Shown piece after piece: positions 59,402-64,000 of a stretch of 64,000 nucleotides of DNA (position 1 is its first letter; each line of letters starts with the position of its first letter). A program made the position numbers and the translations under genes. The notes below the pieces were generated by a model. The model was given only the letters and a program-made list of their open reading frames with translations. It was not told where the DNA came from and ran no database searches. The stretch spans positions 597,983-661,982 of the forward strand of contig NZ_VTZW01000019.1 of NCBI RefSeq assembly GCF_009728995.1, written 5' to 3'. This stretch comes from Streptomonospora sp. PA3. Its GTDB lineage: Bacteria > Actinomycetota > Actinomycetes > Streptosporangiales > Streptosporangiaceae.

Positions 59402-61188
59402 TGTCGGCGGCCCCCTTCCTCCGTCCGGGAGGGCGGGTCGGCGGGCGGGTGGTGGGCCAGCGGGACGTCCAGATGCAGGTCCAGCAGTCCCAGCGCGTCC
59501 AGCAGGAGGTCGCGGGCGAAGGGCTCGGGCAGTTTCACGGGCATGCCGAGGTCGCTGCGGCGCTCCAGTTCGGCCGCGGGGTCCCGGCCGTCCTGCAGCA
59601 GCGGCGCCAGGCGCGACAGCAGCCAGGACCGCTGCTCGCTGAGTCCCGCTCCGCGCAGGCCGGCCGGGGCGCGGGGGTCGAGGTAGTCGCGCAGGAACGC
59701 GTGGAACTCGGCTCCGGTCATGGGCAGTGCCGTGCGCCCTGGCTCGCCGGGCGCGGGCGCGCGCCGGTCCTCGCGCAGCCGCGCGACCACCCGGGCGGGG
59801 TCGTCGAAGTCGTGCGACCAGGCCACGACGTGGTCGTCGAGGCGGTGGGCGTCCCGCTTGCGGTACTCCTTGGCCTCCTCGCACAGCGCCGCGCAGATGT
59901 CGTAGCCCACCGACAGCGGCGCGCCCACGGGCTGCACGGCGATCCCCACTCCGGCCGAGGGCACGCCGGTGGTGCGGCCGGTGCCGACCAGCCTGCGGGT
60001 CCACGGCGGCGTTGCGGCGCGGCGGGCCATGGCCGCGCGCGGGTCGCGCGCATCGAGGGCGGCGGGGTCGGCGTCGAGCCAGTCCAGCACGAAGCGGGTG
60101 GCGCTCCAGGCCAGCCGGGCGTCGCAGATGACGGTGAGGTCGTCGCCGGCCACCACGACGGGGCGCACCGGGACGTAGACGGTGCCGCGCGCGGCGCGCG
60201 GGCGCAGGCGCCCGCCGGCACCGTGCCCGTCGATGGCGGGTTCGCCGGTGCCGGGGTCGGTGCCGATGGCCGCGGCGACGGCGCGGATCAGCGCCTGGGC
60301 CAGGCCCTCGGTCAGGCGGGCGATGTCGGCGGAGACGGCGCGCATGCTCGCCGCCACGTCGGCGCCGGACTCCTGGACGCGGCGGTGGTGGGCCTTGAGC
60401 AGGTCGCCGAGGCCGTTGAAGTCCAGATGGACGACCGCCAGGCGGCTGACGTCGCCGATCTCGCGGCCGAGGTGGTCGACGTCGGTGGGCAGTTCCAGGC
60501 GCTGGGCCCCGGCGGGCGGCGCGATGCCGCGCAGCCAGGTGCGGCTGTTGGCGTCGTGCCACTGCCGGGCCCGCATGCGGGCGGTGACGATGTCGCGGGC
60601 CGTGCGTTCGCGGACGGGGCCGCGGTCGCGGGTGTGGTCCAGCAGCTCGGCGGGGCGGCCGGTGACGTCGCATGCGGCGGTGACGCCGAGTCCTTGGGCG
60701 GGCAGGTGGCCGGGGGCCGGGCGGGCGCGGGCGCCCTGCAGCGCGGAGGGCAGCAGCCGCAGCGCCTCGGCCTGGTCGGCGGGCCGTCCGGGACCGCCGT
60801 AGGGCACGTGCGCCGTGACGGGGGTGAGCCGGTCGGAGATGTCGCGGAGCCGGCGGGTGTAGCGGCCGGTGAAGGCGCGGGCGTCGGCTGCGGCCCGGCC
60901 GGGGCGGGTGAAGGCGATGTAGAGGGCGCCGCCGGCGTCGCGCAGCACCGCGCGGTGCTCCTCGGGCACCTCGGCCAGCAGCGGGGCGACGTGGGGGCCA
61001 GAGGTGTCGGTGAGATCGGCGACGAGCGTGGCGCGGCCGATGGCGTCGAGCAGCCGGCGGCCCTCGTAGATGAACCGCTGGATGCCGGCGAGGTCGACGC
61101 CGACGAGGACCCCGTGCGGTGGCCGGGGCGCATCGCCCGGCGGCGGGGGTGCGGCCCGGGGCGCGGCGGCGGGGTCGGCGGCGCTCAT
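59398..61188 (-). CDS. cas10: Cas10, type III CRISPR signature protein (compact, no HD domain)
   Basis: 596 residues. First palm: VLVGVDLAGIQRFIYEGRRL (27-46), the D-x-x-GIQ-x-FI signature. Second palm: AVVHLDFNGLGDLLK (251-265) and VVAGDDLTVICDARLAW (345-361). The nucleotide-cyclase GGDD motif reads AGDD at 347-350; both acidic residues are kept. An N-terminal HD nuclease domain is absent. A four-helix region with SVGYDICAALCEEAKEYRKR near 425 follows. If active it would make cyclic oligoadenylate when the complex binds target RNA. ATG 61188 has GGGAGG nearby; it starts 19 bases after the CARF-effector gene. Confidence 0.9.
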   Translation of the reverse strand: MSAADPAAAPRAAPPPPGDAPRPPHGVLVGVDLAGIQRFIYEGRRLLDAIGRATLVADLTDTSGPHVAPLLAEVPEEHRAVLRDAGGALYIAFTRPGRAAADARAFTGRYTRRLRDISDRLTPVTAHVPYGGPGRPADQAEALRLLPSALQGARARPAPGHLPAQGLGVTAACDVTGRPAELLDHTRDRGPVRERTARDIVTARMRARQWHDANSRTWLRGIAPPAGAQRLELPTDVDHLGREIGDVSRLAVVHLDFNGLGDLLKAHHRRVQESGADVAASMRAVSADIARLTEGLAQALIRAVAAAIGTDPGTGEPAIDGHGAGGRLRPRAARGTVYVPVRPVVVAGDDLTVICDARLAWSATRFVLDWLDADPAALDARDPRAAMARRAATPPWTRRLVGTGRTTGVPSAGVGIAVQPVGAPLSVGYDICAALCEEAKEYRKRDAHRLDDHVVAWSHDFDDPARVVARLREDRRAPAPGEPGRTALPMTGAEFHAFLRDYLDPRAPAGLRGAGLSEQRSWLLSRLAPLLQDGRDPAAELERRSDLGMPVKLPEPFARDLLLDALGLLDLHLDVPLAHHPPADPPSRTEEGGRRQ

Positions 61189-61207
61189 CGGATCGCCTCC
61201 CGGCGGG

Positions 61208-63496
61208 TCAGAGTCTGAGGGCGGACAGGTGGGCGTGCAGGGCCGCGCGGAACTCCGGCGTCCGCGGCTCGGCGGATACCACTCTCGGACGCCGGGTGTC
61301 CTCGTGGCCGGTGATCTTCTCGGCGGGCGGCGCGGAATCGGCGGCGGCGGGTGCGCCCGCGTCTGCCCGCCACCAGGAGAACCAGTCGATCAGCTCCAGG
61401 GCGCGACCGGGGCCGCCGTCGCCGGGGCGGTGCAGGGCGAGGGTGAGCCCGGCGGTGCCGCAGCGCACGTTGAGCAGCGCCGCGGCCGCGAACACGTCGT
61501 GGGCCCATCCCCCGGCGCCGGTGTCCTGCTCCACGTGCAGGTCGCCGGAGGTGAAGTAGCGCAGCCGCGTGCGGCGGGGGGCGCTCAGGGCGAGGGCGCG
61601 GTCGGCCGCGGTGAGGATGAGGGTGGGGCGCTGGGGCACGGAGTACTGCGGCAGCGCCGGCGCGCCGGCGACGGCGGTCTCGTCGACCCAGGCGGCGATC
61701 TCGGCGGTGCCGGCCAGCTCGCGCACCTGCTCGGCGGCGGCGTCGATGAGGGGCGCGTCGACCTGGCGGGCGGCGATGCCCGGGTCGATCGCCTCGCTGA
61801 GGCTGCCGGCGAGGAAGCGGTAGCCGCGCAGCAGGTGGCGCCATTCGACGGCGGCGGGCGGGTGGCGGCCCACCGGCCCGTGGGTGCGGCAGGAGACGCG
61901 CCGGGTGAGGGGGGAGACGTAGGTCAGGCAGCCGCCGCGCTCGTGGGCCGCCAAGGCGAGGCCGGTGCTCATGGCCTTGGTTCCGGTGGTGATGTCGGCG
62001 ACCACGGGGGTGTCCGGCGCGCGGTACTGGTCGATCTTGGCGCGGGCGCGGGCCGCGACGTCGGCGACGTCGGCCGCGTCCACCGCGGCCTCGGCGAACT
62101 TCACCCGGTCGGGGTAGCCGCCCCGGCGCAGCCGAGAGGCCAGCCGGCGCCGGTTGAGGCGCTGGAACTCCTCGGGCTCCTCGGCGGCCAGCAGCATGCG
62201 GCGCACCCCGGAGTCGAGTGCGGCCAGCTCCTTCTCGCTCTGCCGGGTGAACAGCATGACGGCGCGCCGGGGCAGGCAGGCGCGGGCGACGGCGAGGACG
62301 GGCAGCCGGTTGCCGCCCAGGCCCATCAGCAGCAGCGGGGCGGCGCCGCCGCCCCGGCCCGCGGCGGGGCAGGCGGCGGGATCGCTCCCGGCCGCGGCGC
62401 GGGTGCGGTTCCGGTCGGCGGCGGGCGCGCCGGCCGGGTCCGGCGCGGCGGGGGCGGCCGCGGCAACGGGCCGCCGGGGCGGGGGCGCGGCGGGGAAGAA
62501 GCTCGCGATCATCCGCTCGGCGGTGCCGAAATCGCGGGCGAGCTCCTCCAGACTGCGCACGTGCAGCGGGGCGCCGCTGAGTTCGGGGTCGTAGGCGGCG
62601 ATCTGCTCGATGGAGCAGTCGCCTTTGGCGCCGTCGTGCACGAACAGCACCCGGGCGGCCCCGCCGAACGCGCGCTGGGCCTTGGTGAGGGTCCAGCCGG
62701 CAGCGTCGGGGATGTGCGAGGGGTCGCGTTTGACCTCGACGCACAGCACGCGGTGGCGGTAGCGCACGATGAGGTCGAAGTCGCCGATGGAGTCGCGGGG
62801 GTTGCGCGGATCCGGCATGACGCGGTTGCCCAGCACCTCGGCGCCGGGCACGTGGTCCAGGCGGCGGCGGAAGAGCGCGAGCACCCGCGCCTCGGCCATC
62901 TCGCCGCTGGTGAGCGGGGTCTGCCGGTCCTCACCGCGCAGCCAGGCCTCCTGGGCGGCGGTCCGGTCGCCCGGGCGCAGCTCCACGCCGTGCAGGCCGG
63001 CCAGCTCGGCGGCGGTGAGGGCGCTGCTGTCGATACCGGCCTGGTGGCGGGAGCCGTCGGTGAAGCGCAGCGTCTCGGAGGTGGCGTCGAGGTAGCTGCG
63101 CCAGCGGTGCCGGCGGGGGAAGCGCTCGGTGTGCAGCAGCACGGCGTGGGCGCTCATCACCTTGCTTCCGCCGGTGTAGCACAGCCGCCAGGGTTCCCGC
63201 AGGTCGGCGGAGAGGGCCGCGAAGCGCTCGGCGACCGCGCGGAAGTCGAACACGTCCTCGCCCACGTCGAATCTGCGGGCGACCTCGATGGCCGGGCACA
63301 GCCGGCGGGCCGCGGCGGCGATCCGGGCCGCGCGCCGGGCGGTGTCGCTGCTGTGCACGAGGACCAGTCGGCGCGGGGCGAAGGTCAGCGCGGCCAGCAG
63401 AGCCGGGGTGGGGCTGGTACCGGCCAGCACGACCAGCGTCGCCGGGGCGGCGTCCGCGCCGGCGCCGACGGGATCGAGATCCGCACTCCGTCCCAT
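61208..63496 (-). CDS. CARF - PD-(D/E)xK nuclease - CARF fusion, candidate cyclic-oligoadenylate effector
   Basis: 762 residues. Residues 20-145 are CARF-like: LVVLAGTSPTPALLAALTF then LCYTGGSKVMSAHAVLLH, the TGGxK motif at 108-112 as in Card1/Can2. Residues 195-300 are a restriction-type nuclease: helix Glu around 202, Asp241 in SIGDFDLIVRYRH, and Glu254-x-Lys256 in LCVEVKRD. A linker of about 45 Ala/Pro residues leads to a second CARF-like domain (385-540): LLLMGLGGNRLPVLAVARA and DITTGTKAMSTGLALAAHER. Residues 540-762 are unassigned; GGWAHDVFAAAALL near 662 resembles the first helix of the Card1 nuclease but no E-x-K follows. First gene of the cas operon. Confidence 0.85.
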   Translation of the reverse strand: MGRSADLDPVGAGADAAPATLVVLAGTSPTPALLAALTFAPRRLVLVHSSDTARRAARIAAAARRLCPAIEVARRFDVGEDVFDFRAVAERFAALSADLREPWRLCYTGGSKVMSAHAVLLHTERFPRRHRWRSYLDATSETLRFTDGSRHQAGIDSSALTAAELAGLHGVELRPGDRTAAQEAWLRGEDRQTPLTSGEMAEARVLALFRRRLDHVPGAEVLGNRVMPDPRNPRDSIGDFDLIVRYRHRVLCVEVKRDPSHIPDAAGWTLTKAQRAFGGAARVLFVHDGAKGDCSIEQIAAYDPELSGAPLHVRSLEELARDFGTAERMIASFFPAAPPPRRPVAAAAPAAPDPAGAPAADRNRTRAAAGSDPAACPAAGRGGGAAPLLLMGLGGNRLPVLAVARACLPRRAVMLFTRQSEKELAALDSGVRRMLLAAEEPEEFQRLNRRRLASRLRRGGYPDRVKFAEAAVDAADVADVAARARAKIDQYRAPDTPVVADITTGTKAMSTGLALAAHERGGCLTYVSPLTRRVSCRTHGPVGRHPPAAVEWRHLLRGYRFLAGSLSEAIDPGIAARQVDAPLIDAAAEQVRELAGTAEIAAWVDETAVAGAPALPQYSVPQRPTLILTAADRALALSAPRRTRLRYFTSGDLHVEQDTGAGGWAHDVFAAAALLNVRCGTAGLTLALHRPGDGGPGRALELIDWFSWWRADAGAPAAADSAPPAEKITGHEDTRRPRVVSAEPRTPEFRAALHAHLSALRL

Positions 63497-63860
63497 GAGT
63501 CCCTTTCACCCTGTCATGCACCGCTCCGCAAGGCTGCGGCGCTGTCGTCCCCGACTTCCGCGATCACCCAGAAACCACTCTCTTCACCCCTGTGTCCGAG
63601 AGAGGTGCTGTGTCGGAGGTGATCGCCCATACGAACCATGACTCAGCCCCTCTAATCCACCCGAACCACCACGCTAGGCCCGCACCCGCCCCGGTGCGAG
63701 CGAACGGCCCGCAGGAGCCTCCGCCGCTTCGGCGGCCGGAAGGAGGAGCGGTGAGACATCGACGACAGGCAGGGATCCGCGCCCCGGCCGCACCCGGTAC
63801 TTCCCACCCCGCCCCGGTCGCTCCGGGCCGGGGAGCCGGCGGCCGCGCCCGGTTCCGGCC
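63497..63860. other. Region upstream of the CRISPR effector operon
   Basis: It must contain the leftward cas promoter; GAAAGGGAC precedes the effector ATG. CTGTGTC[C/G]GAG occurs twice (63590 and 63608), a possible binding-site pair. A CCGCCG-CTT-CGGCGG hairpin lies at 63720-63734. If a CRISPR array begins near 63860, this could also be leader or trailer DNA. Confidence 0.4.
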
Positions 63861-63882
63861 CCGATCCCGGCAGACGGGATAG
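63751..63882 (+). CDS. Possible 43-residue basic peptide
   Basis: The only support is an unusually good ribosome site, AAGGAGGA, five bases before GTG 63751. The peptide (VRHRRQAGIRAPAAPG...RSRQTG) is Arg/Pro-rich without known domain, and its stop lies inside the first copy of the 60-base-spaced motif. Rightward, divergent from the cas operon. Confidence 0.2.
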   Translation: MRHRRQAGIRAPAAPGTSHPAPVAPGRGAGGRARFRPRSRQTG

Positions 63883-64000
63883 CACCAACCGCCGCACGTC
63901 TCTCGCGTCGATCAGGGAAGGACCTCCCGGCGGACGGGACAGACCGCGCAGAGAACGGCCCTGGCTGCTTCTTCGTCGTCCGACCCCCGGTTGACGGGAT
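63861..64000. CRISPR. Candidate degenerate end of a CRISPR array (three copies, 60-base period)
   Basis: CCCGGCAGACGGGAT (63866-63880), CCCGGCGGACGGGAC (63926-63940) and CCCGGTTGACGGGAT (63986-64000) recur at exactly 60-base intervals. Each can fold as CCCG-N5-CGGG. Conservation outside this 15-base core is weak, so at best these are degenerate repeats, with better copies expected beyond the window. The position next to a type III operon supports the reading; the short conserved core is against it. Confidence 0.35.

Noticed and set aside
1-64000. tRNA or rRNA genes, integrase-flanked islands, prophage
   Set aside because: No cloverleaf-like tRNA 3' end, integrase or phage structural gene could be recognised by eye on either strand; a tRNAscan and profile search would be needed for certainty.

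Overview
The window is about 72-75% G+C by eye and dense with GTG starts. Gene content (SAV2177-type methyltransferases, an ECF42 sigma factor with DGPF proteins, OpcA, a ctaA/ctaB - tkt-tal-zwf-opcA-pgl block) points to an actinomycete, probably a Nocardiopsaceae/Streptosporangiales relative. That placement is inference from gene content. No rRNA or tRNA gene was recognised.

Layout. 0-8.4 kb: end of a NarL-type response regulator, a DUF2306 membrane protein, two tandem near-identical SAM methyltransferases plus a third distant one, an Mth938-domain protein, an ECF42 sigma factor with two DGPF/YCII proteins that carry matching candidate sigma promoters, and a divergent hemerythrin/HxlR pair. 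8.5-24 kb: a catabolic island. One leftward operon encodes a TctABC uptake system, a LarA-like nickel-pincer racemase/epimerase, an Ldh2-type dehydrogenase, the complete cofactor assembly set LarE-LarB-LarC, an IlvD/Edd dehydratase and a DapA-like aldolase. A GntR/FCD regulator and a rightward enolase-superfamily dehydratase, SDR and fumarylacetoacetate-hydrolase-like gene face it. A shared operator-like motif links the two halves. 24-34.6 kb: assorted housekeeping genes (DUF3592, amidase, enoyl-CoA hydratase, Na+/H+ antiporter, VOC protein with a decayed tandem fragment, phosphoesterase), an ABC exporter behind a SoxR-type promoter, and an ArsR/SRPBCC pair. 34.7-45.8 kb: heme A/O synthesis (ctaA, ctaB) sharing a 17-bp upstream element, a PrsW protease, and the pentose-phosphate genes. 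45.9-50.9 kb: a sugar ABC importer divergent from a Gfo/Idh/MocA oxidoreductase, with two matching LacI-type operators.

51.1-63.5 kb is the most unusual part: a leftward type III-D-like CRISPR effector operon. In transcription order it encodes a CARF-nuclease-CARF fusion, Cas10, a Cas7, Csx10, a 37-codon linking ORF, a double Cas7, (a relic of a tnpB/IS605-type 3' end), Csx19 and a TIGR03986 RAMP protein. Cas6, Cas1 and Cas2 are not in the window. At the right edge, three copies of a short hairpin-forming motif recur at exactly 60-bp spacing and may be the degenerate end of a CRISPR array lying mostly outside the window.

How the parts fit: the catabolic island looks like import of a hydroxy/sugar acid, its epimerisation by a Ni-pincer enzyme, oxidation or dehydration, and cleavage. 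The CRISPR operon looks like an RNA-targeting complex whose Cas10 makes a cyclic nucleotide that would switch on the CARF nuclease encoded first in the same operon.
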